64,000 nucleotides of DNA from Auricularia sp. M13 (Eukaryota > Basidiomycota > Agaricomycetes > Auriculariales > Auriculariaceae), in the NCBI GenBank assembly GCA_037042915.1, contig CM073200.1, forward strand, positions 434,001 through 498,000, read 5' to 3'. The translations under genes were made by a program, and so were the position numbers. Each line of letters begins with the position of its first letter. Positions within the stretch are counted from its first letter, which is position 1. Below, in pieces: positions 1 through 13,121 of this stretch. The notes below the pieces were generated by a model that was not told where the DNA came from, ran no database searches, and worked only from the letters and a program-made list of their open reading frames with translations.

Positions 1-2520
1 TGAATTGCTCCATGCACGATGTTTCGTCGCATCACAGAAGTGCTGAAAGAATGGCAGGTGTTTGGCACGTTGTTCCACGCTCGCCTGCTTGACGATATCC
101 CATTCACCGCCCTGTCTTACAAGGGAGAGGCTGAATGCGGCGTATTCAAGCAGAATATTTCCTGTGGTGACGTCGCTGCCTGCGGCCCTGGGTCATCATG
201 TCAATGGCGCAAAATGACGGAAGCAACAGGAATACTGACTTGGAACATGCATTACTCATGATAGTACCTGTTTTATCTGTACCCTCTCGCACAGGAGCTC
301 TGTTAATGTGGGTCAAATCCATAAATATTGCGTCAGACGTTCGACTCACAACTTTCCGCGATCCATTGGGACCGGTGCCTCATGAGAGTTGTCAACACTA
401 GGACGGCCGACAGACACCTGAAAACTGAAGGGCATTTTCAGTGTGAAGAATGAGACAATTGTATGCTGAAGCAGGTGTGCTTACAGTGGCTTCGACGAAT
501 GTGACGCATCGTCTTTAGTCGAAGGCCTCGATGTCTTGCTCGATTTCCGGGAGTCCGAGGATTTACTTGCGTTCCCACCGCGTGGATTGCCGCCAGGGAC
601 TGAAGAGGACGACATCGAGGATACTTGAGTTTGAGATGGGGAGAAAGCTGAGCGGCGGGCGATGGCATTATATAGTTGGTCGCAGCAGAGCCTATGACAA
701 ACAGCAGCGGTCAAAACACAAAGCGCATGGGAACATGATGCACAAGCCGGAACTTCGACGCACAACGGTAGAGGCACTGGGTGCTGAGGGTACAGCCTAA
801 ACAAAGGGATTGACTATCTATGTGTTGTGAGTGAGGCTAATCGTCCAAACATGTACAAAACACAGGACAGTCGATCCATCAAAATCCTTCAGGAATGACT
901 GCGCACCCATCTGCAAGTTCTTTGGTCCTTGGGAGGAAGTCTAGGCTCGTGAGTAATACGGCACGAACGTTCGATCACAAAATCGTGCCGCAGACGACAC
1001 CGAGAATTACTCGAAAGGTCAACACGATGGATACGCCAGCGGTCAATATGATAGTGATAATTCGTATCGCACACCAGGGTGAACTGGAAGCGGCCCGCAT
1101 CAACATGTGTAGATAAAGCTACAGTAAAGCAGGCGAAAGCCCTAACTTGGATCATGTCGGGAGACGAGATCGTTCACGCGATCATCAACTGAGTCTGGAC
1201 GCGCGGGATAGGGACGAACACCGGAGAAGCGTCTGGACGCGCGGGATAGGGACCAATACCGGAGAAGCTGTGGCTTTGAAGACGCCACTGGCAGGGAAAT
1301 GAAAAATAAACTATGTTGTCAACCTTGTGCAACTTCCAAGCAGCTGGTGAGGGTTATGCATGCCTTCGACACAAGCGCCATAATGAGAGCAGTAAGACCC
1401 TTAACCTGTGCATGACACTTGTGCAATATTAGGACGCGCTCGCCCTTGGACCTTCTGGGCGTGGCTGTTTGACTGTTGCTGGACAAAGGCTCGGCGGCCC
1501 CACGGCGAGGGAAACAACGACCTTTCTATTTGCGTCGCGAGAGGCACTTTGTGCCAGAATCCATATCAATGGTCTCAACATTGTCATTTCTCTGGGTTCG
1601 ACACACCTTGCCGTCAAGAAACCTGCAAGATCCCCGTCACTCGAAACGTACCCACAATACTGCGGGCGACCTGAAGCACGAGGTACTTCTAGCACAGTGG
1701 CATGGTAGCGAGAAGGTGGAGACGCTACAAAAGCCTGGCTAGTGACAGGCTGGGTCGAGGTGCAGTCGAGGACTGATCTGCCGCCGTGAAGTGCGCAGCG
1801 CGAGCTGGCGCAGAGCCGGCCAACAGATGGCGGTAACCTAGCACCACAGCTGTCCTTGCGCACAAGTCGCCACAGAGCGAGTCGCCCGAGTCGCCCGCGC
1901 CTACGATGCAACCCGGGTTTGAGTTACGCTGTCGTCGACGGACTCGATGGATTCGATAGCTCTCCAAGAGGGCGCGCGGCGCTCGTTGCGGCAGGCCGCG
2001 CAGCTAGCAGCAGTACGAGCCTGTCCCAAAAAATGAGTCAGGGCTATAATTTCACTTCACCAGACACACCACGCGGGAAGGACCGCGGCGGAGCCCCTGC
2101 AGCGCATGCTGGCAGCTGCCAGACAATGACCGCCCAGCGGCCGGCCGGCGCCCACGCCGCCCGCGCTTGCTAAGTAACATCCGTTTGGGGCTCACGAAGC
2201 ACAGAAGAATGCCAACGGCGCACGCGAGGCCGACGAGGAAAAGATGACATGCGGCCGGTGCTCAGGCCGAAGCACTCGGTCCCAACTAAGTCCTAAGTTT
2301 CATCCGCCGTGGAGTAACGGAGACTAAGTCCCAACATGAGTCATCGGATTCGACTGCAATGCTGTCCGGGAATCAATGTTTACCATAGACGATACGCTGG
2401 CTGAATCAAAGCAGAAATGACAGAAGCGAATGCGCTGCCCTTGACAACTGCTAGAATTTAAGGCTAGCGACAGCGCGAACTCCTGCGGTGAACAAAATCT
2501 ACGGTAAACGGAGTGTATAC
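1..2520. other. Gene-poor stretch, no gene recognised
   Basis: No open frame here resembles a known family. Two weak signs of coding lie on the minus strand. One is a 41-codon frame at 975-1100 with a strongly hydrophobic centre that could be one membrane helix. The other is a Ser/Lys-rich tail-like frame ending at 481. They might be remains of a fungal membrane protein, but no start, splice pattern or family signature ties them together. A 38-base direct repeat lies at 1193-1268. Confidence 0.5.
1193..1268. repeat. Tandem duplication, 38-base unit, two copies
   Basis: The unit starting gtctggacgcgcgggatagg occurs at 1193-1230 and again at 1231-1268. Only a few bases differ near the end of the second copy. 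It looks like a simple slippage or local duplication in non-coding DNA. Confidence 0.8.
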
Positions 2521-2545
2521 AAGGTCCGTGTCTAAGGCCTGGGGA

Positions 2546-5500
2546 TTAATCATCGAATGCGTCCTCTCCCCGGGTTTCCTTCTCCTCAATCTTCATTTGA
2601 TTGAACAAAGCATCCCGATGTAACTCGATATCCCGTAGTTGATCCTCCATTGCCCAACCAGAAGGAAATCCCTGCGGCTCTGGGTCGCGAAAGGCGCCAA
2701 GACTCTGCGCGTGATTCAGAACTTCCGAGAGCCTCGGTGCATGCTCGAATTCTAGCCAGAGCAGGAACGTCGCAAAATTGAAAGCGCCTACTGGGTCTGA
2801 AATGTCGTATGCGTTACAATTTAATTCCATGATTTGCACCTAGCATGGTAGTACTATTAGTTATAAATCACACAGCATAAGAATAGCTCACTTCGGTATG
2901 GCCGTCGATTCTCGTCGCCCATGCCATCACAACGGCGCAAATCGTTCCCTCAGTAAGAAGGCCGAATATAGGAAAGTTGAACACGAGCAGAGATGCCAGG
3001 AAGTGAACCGACGATACCAGGCACATGCGAAGTCGACTGCTATCAGCGATGTTGAACCGGATCCTTTGGACGCTGTGGACGACGATGAGCAAGGGTATTT
3101 TCAGCTCTGGATCGGTATCCCCGTGACCCCCGATTCGTGAAAGAGCGGGGGTAGCACACGGGAATTGGGTGGGGAGATCTGTCAAAGACACCATCAGCGT
3201 TACTGGGCCACTAGCTGGCCTGTACTTGCCAGTCGGCTCCTTGGTAGCAATATGGCGACCATCGGACGTGTCAGGGTACTCATGATGTACGGTAGCAAGA
3301 ATGTTATAGGTCGCTATATCGCGATCTTTCATTTCAGGCGAGGTCCAGGATGGAAGCAAGGGGACCGAAAAATCAGGGTTACTCGGGTGAGGCGTGTCGG
3401 TTAGAATAGAAGGACGCTGTCCTCCTCTGGCCAAGGGTCCAAGGGGGCGACGTAACACCATGATGTGATCGCAAGTGCCTAGGGCCGGAGCCTCGCGAGT
3501 GCGTCGTAGGGCATCTTTGAGCGTCGTCTTCCATCCAATCGTATCTGTGGCAAACCGCAATTGCGCTGCTTTGATTCGACGACGAAATTGTTTGTCAACG
3601 CCTACGAACAATCGCTCCTCGACGCCTTGTGATAAAGCTTGCCGGTCGTGTATGGACGATGAATACGGCGACGTTGCGTTCCCGGGAAGCTTAATCAGGC
3701 CGTCCACATATGTGCTTCGCGACAAGCGCAGGCGCGCGTTGGGACTGCAAAAGATTAGTTTGAGGAAACGCACACATAGCTTGTGTCCTCACACGTGGCA
3801 GATTCCATTCTGCGCCGGAGAGATGCCGAAGAGCATATCGTAGCAGTAACGATAGCGCTGAGAGGTAGAGGATAGGTTCAACGACCGTGCCAAAGCACAA
3901 ACCTGCAGAATTGTAGGCAAGCACTGTTCGAGGACAGAGGTTATCTCCGTGTTGACGAGAGCTTCAGCCTTGATATATTGCTCGTGCGGCTCAACGGATT
4001 GGCATTGGGCTTGGGAAGTCTGGAAGAGCTCTTGTTTCAGGGTGGCGAGGAAAGGGGGCACGACCGGTAGACGATCCTGTCAAATTATTCAGGACGTTGC
4101 TAATGGTGCGGGAAGCCGCCTACTGGGGATTTCCACGCATGCGGCCAGCGAAAACGGGTCGCACTTCTATAGGTCTCGAAAAATGGTAGGTGTGGGCTAA
4201 CACTGTCAAACGAAAGCAGAGGTTGCGTTCTTGGGTCCGAGTACGCTGAAATAGGAGGAAGGGAATGATACCCCACGTAACGGTCCAGCAGCCACATGCC
4301 CACCGCTGGCGGCCGCAAACCTCGAGTTTCTTTCAAGCCGATGTACCTTTGCAAGCGTCATGCCATTATAGCTCAGCTGGCAAAAGTTACTTACTGCTCA
4401 AACGAGTACGTCCTAATAAGTGCATTTGTTGAAGGGCTGAACTCACTGCAAGGATACTCAGCATATGCATGCGCAAGCACGGCCGTAATGGCACACCTCT
4501 CATCCTCGTCTCTGCATCGCGATGAGCGTCACATTCAGGCATTCTTAAAATATAGCATACCTATCGGAAGAGACCGCCGGGCTAGAAGCCAACGGGCTGA
4601 CCGTCGGGCTAGAAGCCAACGAGCTGGCGTTGAACATGATCAGTTACTGCGGCGGGACGGACAATTTGACAAGCCTTTCTGGAGTTTCCACGCCTGAGCA
4701 CCACCGGCGAACGGCTTCGTAAGACCACGTCGAGTCCGTTTGTACTACGTCGGGCTGCTGATCAGCACGCCAACGGAGGTCAGGTGTCTGCTCGATGACT
4801 TTCGACTTGCGTTGGTCGTCTTCGAAAGAATCCTTGCAAGATATTAACAGGCGCGCCAAGCATAGTGCGTGCACAGGGTCAGCAAGGCAGAAGATTCCTT
4901 GCGCGACATGAGAACAGGTCGATGTCGGCGCATGGAGAATGTGGACCTGAGGCTGTTACGGCGGGTCAGCAACCAGTCATCAAGGACGTAGACAACACGA
5001 ACAAGATGCCCATCGTCTGTCGCTCGGCCACCCAACCAACCCACGAGCACGCGGACCATGGTCGAATCATACGAGAACGATAGGCCGACTACCGGCGTCG
5101 AAATGTTCCACGCTCGGCGCTGATACAACGCGCTGCTCATACTGCTGTAGATCCTATCGCAATGGTCAACGACGAGCGCTGCAAGCAGGTGCGCTGGCGG
5201 CGCAGCAGCAAAGATACTTCGATGCATCCCGTCATGCAACGGCGCTGGCGGCCCATCGTCACACTCATACTGGATCGTGGGCGGCTTCGCCTGATTCTTG
5301 GCAAGCCACTGAGCGAGGTCTGAATTTGACGGAGTACTGCTGGTCGTACTGCTGGCATCCAGATTCGAGCCTTCGTCGGAGACAGGACGGACGGGGTTCC
5401 CTGGGATCACGTGCGAGAGCTCGGGGTGCTTAAGGGGAAGCGCAACGAGCAGGGGGATCTGCGAATACTTCTGCGCGAACCGAGCAACTTCAGCCATGGC

Positions 5501-6010
5501 AGGCGGTAGCTTGGGCATTGCAATCCACGTATCATCACTGATGTCTGAGTGAGTACAACGGAGAACGTTCGAGCGCGAAAAAGCGTACCTCAAGACAGCA
5601 CCATCGACGGCGGACGCAAGACATGTAGCCACGAGAAATTTCAGGAATGGCAACACGCGGCCGTGTGAAACGTCCTCCGCAGCCAGTTCATTGACTCTGA
5701 CGGCAACGAGTAAGACGGCATCAACGATATCAAAGAGTCGCGCGTCGAGGTCGGTGCTGGAACGAGACGGAGGCTGGGATTGACGGCCATGACTTCCGGC
5801 ATAACCAGCGGGCACAACGGAGTCCAGCGAGCTGGCCACTCGCCCTGACAGAGGCACAGAGAAACGAGCAAAGTGCTTGACCCGTTGCACAGCAGCGTCT
5901 GGAAGCGGTAGCGCGCAGATTGCAAAGACATGGCATGCAAGTGCGGGAAGCCCCACGTCGGCGAAGTTGTGGAGGACGATGTCTTGGTAATTTGGGACGA
6001 GACCAGACAT
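2546..6010 (-). pseudogene. Family copy A: decayed multi-exon gene of unknown function
   Basis: This is the partner of copy B (8721-12087) and has the same order of exon-like blocks: about 6010-4930, 4880-4561, 4352-4130, 4080-3800, 3750-2893 and 2839-2546. The start is set at 6010 (MSGLVPNYQD) because copy B begins with the matching peptide. The first block is close to 90 percent identical to copy B by eye, while later blocks drop to roughly 60 percent. The second block appears damaged: its frame meets a stop where copy B stays open, and a 27-base tandem duplication lies at about 4577-4630. A late hydrophobic segment near 2900-3000 (around PIFGLLTEG) is shared by all three copies in the window. 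No known domain is recognised. It could still be a functional divergent paralogue if the splice pattern differs from what I infer. Confidence 0.6.
4577..4630. repeat. 27-base tandem duplication inside copy A
   Basis: The motif cgggctagaagccaacg occurs twice about 27 bases apart. Copy B has only one equivalent, so the duplication arose in copy A after the two genes separated. It falls in the second exon-like block. Confidence 0.75.
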
Positions 6011-6510
6011 GGTGGGGGTAAGAGCCAACGCGAGCGATCGGCAACGCCCGGTGAGGCTGTCAAGCTTTATTATGCCGTCCGTTGTACTCCTCCCGGGTTC
6101 AATGCCTTGTGCATCTGTCGTCCATGCAGCCCTTGTGAAGTCTTTCTTGGTGCTCACGAGAGAGATAGAGACACAAGTGCGATAGAGTACCGGACCGATA
6201 CACACACGACTCTTACGATCGCGCCCTGGCGCGCGAGCTAGACGCGAAGAAGCCCACGCGCGCTGGGCCGGGTAGGCGTCTGCTCGTCGTATCTCAGGCG
6301 GGCCGGCGAGCGGCAAATCGACCAAATCAGTGAATCCGCTCAGCGAAGGCGGAGATGTCGTAGCGGTCGTCGGGCTCCACGGCTGGCACCGCTCGCGCGA
6401 CGCGCACAGCTCACGGCGTATGCGCGGGAACTGGACTCTCTACGGCGCGGAATTCGTCCGGGCGCTGCGTGAGAGTAATTAGGCTGGCCGCTCTTCGCAA
6501 TTCCGCGAAC
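6011..6510. other. Spacer between copy A and the PWP2 fragment
   Basis: The 60 or so bases upstream of the copy A start match the same region of copy B (near 12090-12150), so they probably hold the shared core promoter. Beyond that the two differ. The long open frame running upstream to 6325 is not supported by copy B and is taken as chance. Nothing else is recognised before the PWP2 remnant. Confidence 0.5.
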
Positions 6511-6515
6511 TTCCA

Positions 6516-8445
6516 ATGTCGCGCAGGCGCCATTCACCGTCGGGTTCACAATCTCAAAGGCTGCATCAGGTTTTTCCGCCGCATGTGGGACTCAGTCGAC
6601 ACTACTTCAACCAACCGGGGACAAAGGTCGTCTACAGCGCTTTCCATGCGCCGTCCAACCTCCTCGTAGTGGGCTTCAGTACCGGCGTATTCGGCCTGTG
6701 GGAAATGCCAGGCTTCACGAACCTGCACACGCTGAGCATCTCGCAAGAAAAGATCACGTCGGTCGCCATCAACCGCAGCGGCCAGTGGCTTGCGTTCGGC
6801 GCGCAGAAGCTGGGCCAGCTGCTCGTGTGGGAGTGGCAGTCGGAGTCGTACGTGTTCAAGCAGCAGGGTCACTATTTCGACATGAATACGCTCGCCTATG
6901 CGCCGGACGGGCAGAGCATCGCGACGGGCGGCGACGAAGGGAAAGTCAAAGTGTGGAACACCAACTCCGGCTTCTGCTTCGTCACCTTCGCGGAGCACAC
7001 GGCAGCCGTGTCGTGCGTCGAGTTCGCGAAGCACGGCCAGGTGCTCTTCACGGCGTCGCGCGACGGCACGGTGCGCGCGTTCGACCTGGTGCGCTACCGC
7101 AACTTCCGCACCTTCACCTCGCCGTCGCCCGTGCACCGCACTCGCCGTCGACCCGAGCGGCGAGGTTGTCGCGGTGGGCTCGACGGACGGCTTCGAGATC
7201 TTCCTCTGGTCGGCGCAGACGGCCCACGGGCAAGCTGCTCGACGTCCTTGCCGCGCACGAGGGCCCTGTCAGCGCGCTGGCGTTCTCGCCGACCAGCAAC
7301 GAGCTCGCGAGCGCCAGCTGGGACAAGACCGTGCGGATCTGGCACCCGTTCAACCGCACGCGCATCGTCGAGCCGTTCCAGCTCCCCGCCGACGCGCTCG
7401 CGTTCCGCCCGGACGGCAAGGAGCTCGCGTGCTCGACGCTTGACGGCCAGATCTAGTTCTGGGACGTTGCCAAGAGCCGCCAGACGAACATCATCGAGGG
7501 CCGTAAGGACATCTCCGGCGGCCGCAAGGCCGGCGACCGCGTAGCCGCGGCGAACAACTCGAGCACGAAGGCGTTCAACAGCATCGCGTACACGGCCGAC
7601 GGGCGCTGTCTCCTGGGCGGCGGGAACAGTAAGTATGTCGTGCTATACGATGTCCAGGGGCAGCGTCATGCTGCAAAAGTACCAGGTGTCGCAGGACCTC
7701 TCGCTCGACGTCACGCTGGAGTTCCTCGATAGCCGTAGAGAGGGCGACGAGATGGTCGACGACCGCGGCGAGGAGAGCGACCTGGAGGACCGCCTCGACA
7801 CGACGCTGCCTGGGCGTGGGCCGCGGAGACTTGTCGAAGCGCAAGTACCGCCGTGAGGCGCGCACCACCTGCGTGCGGTTTGCGCCGACCGGTCGTGCAT
7901 GGGCCGCCGCCTCTAGCGAGGGGCTGCTGGTCTACTCTCTGGATGAGAGCGTGGCGTTCGATCCGTTCGTCCTCGACATGGAGCTCACACCCCAAGCCGT
8001 CCTCGCCACGCTCGCGAAGGGCGAGCACCTCAAGGTGCTGGTCATGGCCTTCCACCTGGGCGAACGTGCGCTCATCCGGCGCGCTTACGAGGCCGTTCCG
8101 CCGTCTGAAGTCGCGCTCGTTGCGCGCCAGGTGCCGCGCGCTTACCTCCCGCAGCTCGTCCGTCTCGTCGGCGAGCATCTGAAGAGGGGACCGCATGCGG
8201 AATTTGCGTTGCGCTGGGCAAATGCGACTCTCATCGCCCACGTACGCTATCCGCGCGACCGCGCCGGCGAGTTTGCCAGCGTTTTCCGTGCGCTACAAAA
8301 GGGGCTGTTAGACTTCCAGGCGTCCGTCGCCAAGTTATGCGATGAGAACCTGTCCACTCTCGACTTCTTGCTTGACCAGCTGAACTTGAAGATTGCGAGG
8401 GACGCTGAGGCCTGCGGCTCCGAGGACAGTGAGATGGAGGAATGA
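6516..8445 (+). pseudogene. PWP2: PWP2 (UTP1) pseudogene, 5'-truncated
   Basis: PWP2 is a WD40 protein of the UTP-B subcomplex of the small-subunit processome, acting in 18S rRNA maturation in the nucleolus. This segment matches its middle and C-terminal parts: WD repeats ending in KVWN, VRAFD and VRIWHP, then the C-terminal Utp12-type helical domain ending in an acidic tail (DSEMEE). Roughly the first 250-300 residues of the usual 890-920 are missing. The match changes frame near 7137, 7225, 7660 and 7820, and there is an in-frame TAG near 7456 just before an FWD motif. No GT-AG introns would repair these shifts. It is a dead partial copy, so the working gene must lie elsewhere. It sits exactly between tandem copies A and B, suggesting it came in with the rearrangement that duplicated them. 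Confidence 0.85.
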
Positions 8446-8720
8446 TATGCTCCCCATCGTTTCAATTGCATTAGTCTCTGGAAGACTCCATGCTGCGATA
8501 TATCGCCCATCGTCGAAACCACTACTACAGTCTGGTGAGGGCTTAATTTTCTGCTTAACCGCTTTGGTAGGCAAGCTCCTAATGATACTGTCTCTTGATT
8601 CACATGTCTTTGCAAGTCGGATAGGCAGCGTGGATATTCGTGATTGTCGCAACGAAGCACGCCGGAACTGACACTGGCAAAGCCAGTAAGTACTGACTGC
8701 ATAAGCCATCTACCTAAGAT

Positions 8721-11700
8721 TTAATCGTCGACACCATCATCTTCGATCTTCATTTGCTTGGATCTCGCATCCCCTTGCCGCTTGAGATCCAGCAGTTGGT
8801 CTTCCATCGCCCAACCCGAAGGAAAATCTTGTGCCTTTGAATCGTGCCGAAGGGAAGCAAGACATTTTGTGCTGTTCAGAACTTCCGAAAGCCTTGGCGC
8901 ATGCTCAAACTCCAGCCAGAAAAGGAATGTAGCAAGATTGAAAGATCCTGCTGCGGCAGAGATGTCGTATGCGCCGCAATGTAAATCCATGAGTTGGACC
9001 TAGGCGTGGGATCATGGTTAGTTATCATTCCGTGAGTGGACTCAGCGTACTTCGGTACGGTCGTCCATTCTAGTCGCCCACGCCATCACCACGGCGCAAA
9101 CCGTCCCTTCAGTCAGAAGGCCGAATATGGGAAAGTCGAACACGAGCAGAGATGCTAGGAAATGGACCGAGGATACAAGACACATGCGAAGTCGATTACT
9201 GTCAGCGATGTTGAACTGGGTCCTCTGGACACCGTGGACGACAATGAGTAAGGGGATTTTCATGTCTGGGACAGTAGGCGCATGACTGGCGGTTGACGGC
9301 GGAGCTGGAGGGCCAGATAATGACGGGAAGCTAGGTTTGATAACCGATCTGAACTTGCCGTTGAGATCATCGGCCAGGCGAGCATTGCGCAACAGAGGAT
9401 AATCGTGGTGTACGGTGGCGAAAATATCGTAACTAAGTATCTCACGATCATGGGTTCGCGGGCTTGTCGACGATGGAAGTAAGGGGACCGGGAAATCGGG
9501 GTAGTTCGAGCTTGGAGTGCCATTTCGAAGACAATGTCTTCCTGTGCCCGCGAGCGGAGCAGGTTGGCCCACTACGATGACGTGATCGCAAGTACCCACG
9601 ACTGGTGCTTCGCGAACACGTCGTAGAGCGTCTTTCATAGACGTCTTCCATTGGAGTGTATCAGAGATAAAACGTGAGTGCGCGCCTGCAATCCGGAGTT
9701 GAAATTCTTGATCGCCGCCCCCAAATAACCGCCCCTCGACATCTAGAGATAAGCCTTGTCGGTGGTGCATCCACGACGCCTGCGATCGCGCTACCGCGCC
9801 AGTAAGCTTAATCATTTCGTCCACGAACGTACTGCGCGAGAGGTGCATATCTACGTTGGGACTACAGAAAATCAGTGTGGCACACACGAAGATAAAGTGT
9901 TCTCGCACAGATATTGCACCCCGTTCTGCGAGGTGGAGATGCCAAACAAAATTTCATAGCAATGACGATAGCGTTGAGATGTAGAAGACGCATTCAATGA
10001 CCGTGCCAAAGCGCAAACCTGCAGGATAGTAGGCAAGCACCGTTCGAGCACAGATGCCATCTCCGCGGTTAGAGCGAGTTCAGCTTCCAGAGACTGTTCC
10101 ACGAGCTCAGATTGAATCTGGTCTTGGGACAGGTCGAAGAGTTCCTGTTCCAGTCCCTGGAGGAAGGGCGGGACAACCGGTAAATGGTCCTGTAAAGACA
10201 TTCACGACGTTGCCAAGAGTAAAGAAAGTCGCTTACCGACGTCTTCCAAGCATGCGGCCAGCGAAAACGAGTTGCGTGTCGATAGGTTTCGAAGAACGGT
10301 AGGTGCGGGCGAACATAGTCGGACGCGAGCTTATCGTGAGCTTCTGGATCCGAGTACGCTGAGATGGGGGGAAGGGAATGGAACCCCACATAACGATCCA
10401 ACAGCCACGATCCTACCGCTGGTGGTGCCAAGCCTCGCGTTTCTTTCAATCCGATATACCTGTGCAAGCGTCATGAACTGCTCAGCTTGTGATGCATTGC
10501 TTACCGCTCAAAGGAGTATGTCCTAAACACCTCTGTTGACGGGCTAGACCCACTGAGAGAATACTCAGCACATCCGTGCGTGAGAACTCTCTGATTATCG
10601 CACCTCTCTTCTTGGTCACTGTCCCACGATAAGCATCACATATATATCCATAGACTAAGGCATCCTTACCTGTCGGAAGAGGTCACCGGGCTTGAAGCAG
10701 ACGGACTGGAGTGAAAGATAGTCAGCCAGTGCGACGAATGTTGACATATCAACACGCCTCTCTTGCGTGTCTACACCTGAGCGCCACTGGCGAATGGCTT
10801 CGATAAACGATGTTGATGGTGCCCGTTCCACATTGGGCTCCTGATCAGCACGCCAGCAGAGGTCGGGGGTCTGCTCGATGACTTGCGACTTGCGTCGGTC
10901 TTCGTCGAAAAATTCCTTGCAGGAGATTAGCAGGCGCGCCAAGCACAGTACGTGTACAGGTTCAGCAAGACAGAAGATTCCTCGTGCGACACGGCCCTCC
11001 GAGTTCGACTCGGTCGATTTCTGCGCTTGCAGAACGTGAACCCGAGGCTGTTGTAGCGGGTCAGAAACCGGTCATCAAGGACGAAGGCAACACGAACAAG
11101 ATGTCCACCGTCCGTCGCGCGGCCGTCCAGCCAACCCACTAGTACGCGGACCATGGTCGAATCATCCGAGAACGATATGCCGACGACCGGCGTCGAAATG
11201 TTCCACGCCCGGCGCTGATACAACGCGCTGCTTATACTGCTGTAGATCCTATCGCGATGATCAACGACGAGGGCTGCGAGCAGGTGCGTCGGAGGCTCGG
11301 TAGCAAAGATACTGCGGTGCATGGCATCATTCAGAGGGGCAGGCCTATCGTCACACTCGAAATTGATCGTGGGCGACTTCATCTGATGCTTGGCAAGCCA
11401 CTCTGAGAGGTTTGAATCTGACGGAGTACTGCTGGTCGTACTGCTGGCATCCGGATTCGAGCCTTCGTCGGAGACAGGACGGATGGTATTCTCTGGGATC
11501 ACATGCGAGAGCGGGAGTGCAACAAGCAGGGGGATCTGCGAATACTTCTGCGCGAACCGAGCAAATTCAGCCATGGAAGACGGTAGCTTGGGCTCTGCAA
11601 TCCATGTATCATCACTGATGTCTGAGTGAGTACAACGGAGAACGTTCGAGCGCGAAAAAGCGTACCTCAACACAGCCCCATCGACGGCGGACGCAAGACA

Positions 11701-12087
11701 TGTAGCCACGAGAAATTTCAGGAAGGGCAACACGCGGCGGTGTGAAACGTCCTCCGCAGCCAGTTCATTGACTCTGACGGCAACGAGTAACACGGCATCA
11801 ACGATATCAGAGAGTCGCGCGTCGAGGTCGGTGCTGGAACAAGACGGAGGCAGGGCTTGACGACCAGGACTTCCGGCATAACCAGCGGGCACAACGGAAT
11901 CCGACGAGCTGGCCACTCGCCCTGACGGAGGCACAGAGAAACGAGCAAAGTGCTTGATTCGTTGCACAGCAGCGTCTGGAAGCTGTCGTGCGCAGATTGC
12001 AAAGACATGGCATGCAAGTGGCGGAAGCCCCACGTCGGCGAAGTTGTGGAGGACGACATCTTGGTAGTTTGGGACGAGACCAGGCAT
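8721..12087 (-). CDS. Family copy B: multi-exon gene, function unknown
   Basis: The best preserved of three related genes here. The start at 12087 (MPGLVPNYQD) is supported by copy A, and the stop is at 8721. Exons I infer: about 12087-11000; about 10975-10670, with donor GTAAGG; 10459-10237, acceptor ACAG and donor GTAAGC; 10189-9910; 9861-9051, acceptor TGTAG; 8999-8721, acceptor CCTAG. The product would be about 1,000-1,100 residues. The junction of the first two exons is uncertain: both copies change frame there with poor splice borders, so it may be an atypical intron. The first exon has a Ser/Thr-rich linker about two-thirds along. The fifth has a hydrophobic stretch (SSVHFLASLLVFDFPIFGLL). 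The last is rich in acidic and aromatic residues around FLFWLEFEHAPRLSEVLN. I recognise no catalytic motif and assign no function. Confidence 0.6.
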
Positions 12088-13121
12088 ATTGGTGGTAAGA
12101 GCTAACCGAGAGCGTGCGACGGCAACGTCCGGTGAGGCTGTCAGGCTTTATTATCATGCCGTCCCTTGTGCTCAGGTATGTGCAAAACACTTCCAATGCT
12201 GTGTACGCTACAGTACAACTCTTTTGATACTGTGAAATTGACCCGTGGCGATCGGGGGCAGTGAGGTTGGCCAGTTCAATGCTACAACACGTCGATATAT
12301 ATGAGTCCTATACAAGCTCATTCCTACGTCAACCATTCGTTTCCCTCGCGATAGGGAGTGGTGTATAACTGCAATGAAGATCCATTCAGCACCGGCATGA
12401 AGGATACGCACCTGAGGCACGTGCACATCGGCAACATGTCCTCGCTTCAGTGGAGTTGCTGGACAGAGCTCGCGTTTAAGGACCTCGGCGTCGACGCAGA
12501 AGCTGAATGCGACGGCGTCCGTCCGACCGTAGAAGCCTTTCTGCCCGCTCGTTGCGATGAGCATGGAAGAGGTACGCGTTGGATTGCAGTCGAGCGATGG
12601 GTGCTCCGGGTGGAGGAACGACAGCCAGCTGGTTGGTGATTGAGGTAGTGTAAAGAGTAAGAAGCTATCGCGAAGATGTGCTGTCTCAGATGCTTCACGA
12701 GGCCATTGCGAGGCGTGAGCACGAGCAGTGCGTCGGCGTTGACCCTGTGGTTCAATTGCGTGAGACGTTGACTATGGTGTCTTCGACAACGCTGGCGGAG
12801 AATGGCAGCTGGTGGCCTAGCTCACGAAGGAGAGTTGGTATTGCAGCGAAGGGGATGGTAGGTGCCGCCGTTTGACAACGGTTGAAGTTCAACGTGGACG
12901 TGAATGAGGCCCCCCACACGGCGGGACGAGTCTCAATTACCTTCCGCCGTATCGCAAAACCACAGGCTATGGGATGTATCCCGGAGAATTACACCTTGGG
13001 GGTTGTAGTCTGGTCGTGGCCGTGGTCGTGGTCGAGGTAGCGGTAGGGAAGAGTCTTTATTTGGCAGTGTTTCCTGGTAATACAGACCAAGTCAGCCGCA
13101 GGCCATCGCAACCAGAATTCG
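12088..13121. other. Intergenic stretch, nothing certain
   Basis: It holds the upstream region of copy B (conserved with copy A over about 60 bases) and then sequence with no recognised family. A short minus-strand coding-like frame of about 38 codons lies near 12760-12875 but ends without a plausible gene context. The 200 bases before 13122 should hold the promoter and 5' leader of the next gene. Confidence 0.45.

Noticed and set aside
1429-1911. 160-codon minus-strand open frame
   Set aside because: Composition is Arg/Ser/Pro-rich as expected of a random GC-rich frame, with no family match and overlapping frames on the other strand of similar quality.
4361-4386. tRNA-like box (tagctcagctggc)
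   Set aside because: No acceptor stem, T arm or anticodon arm can be drawn around it; it lies in an intron-like part of copy A.
6011-6325. N-terminal extension of copy A
   Set aside because: Copy B has no counterpart, and the matching start peptide in B begins at the ATG aligned with 6010.
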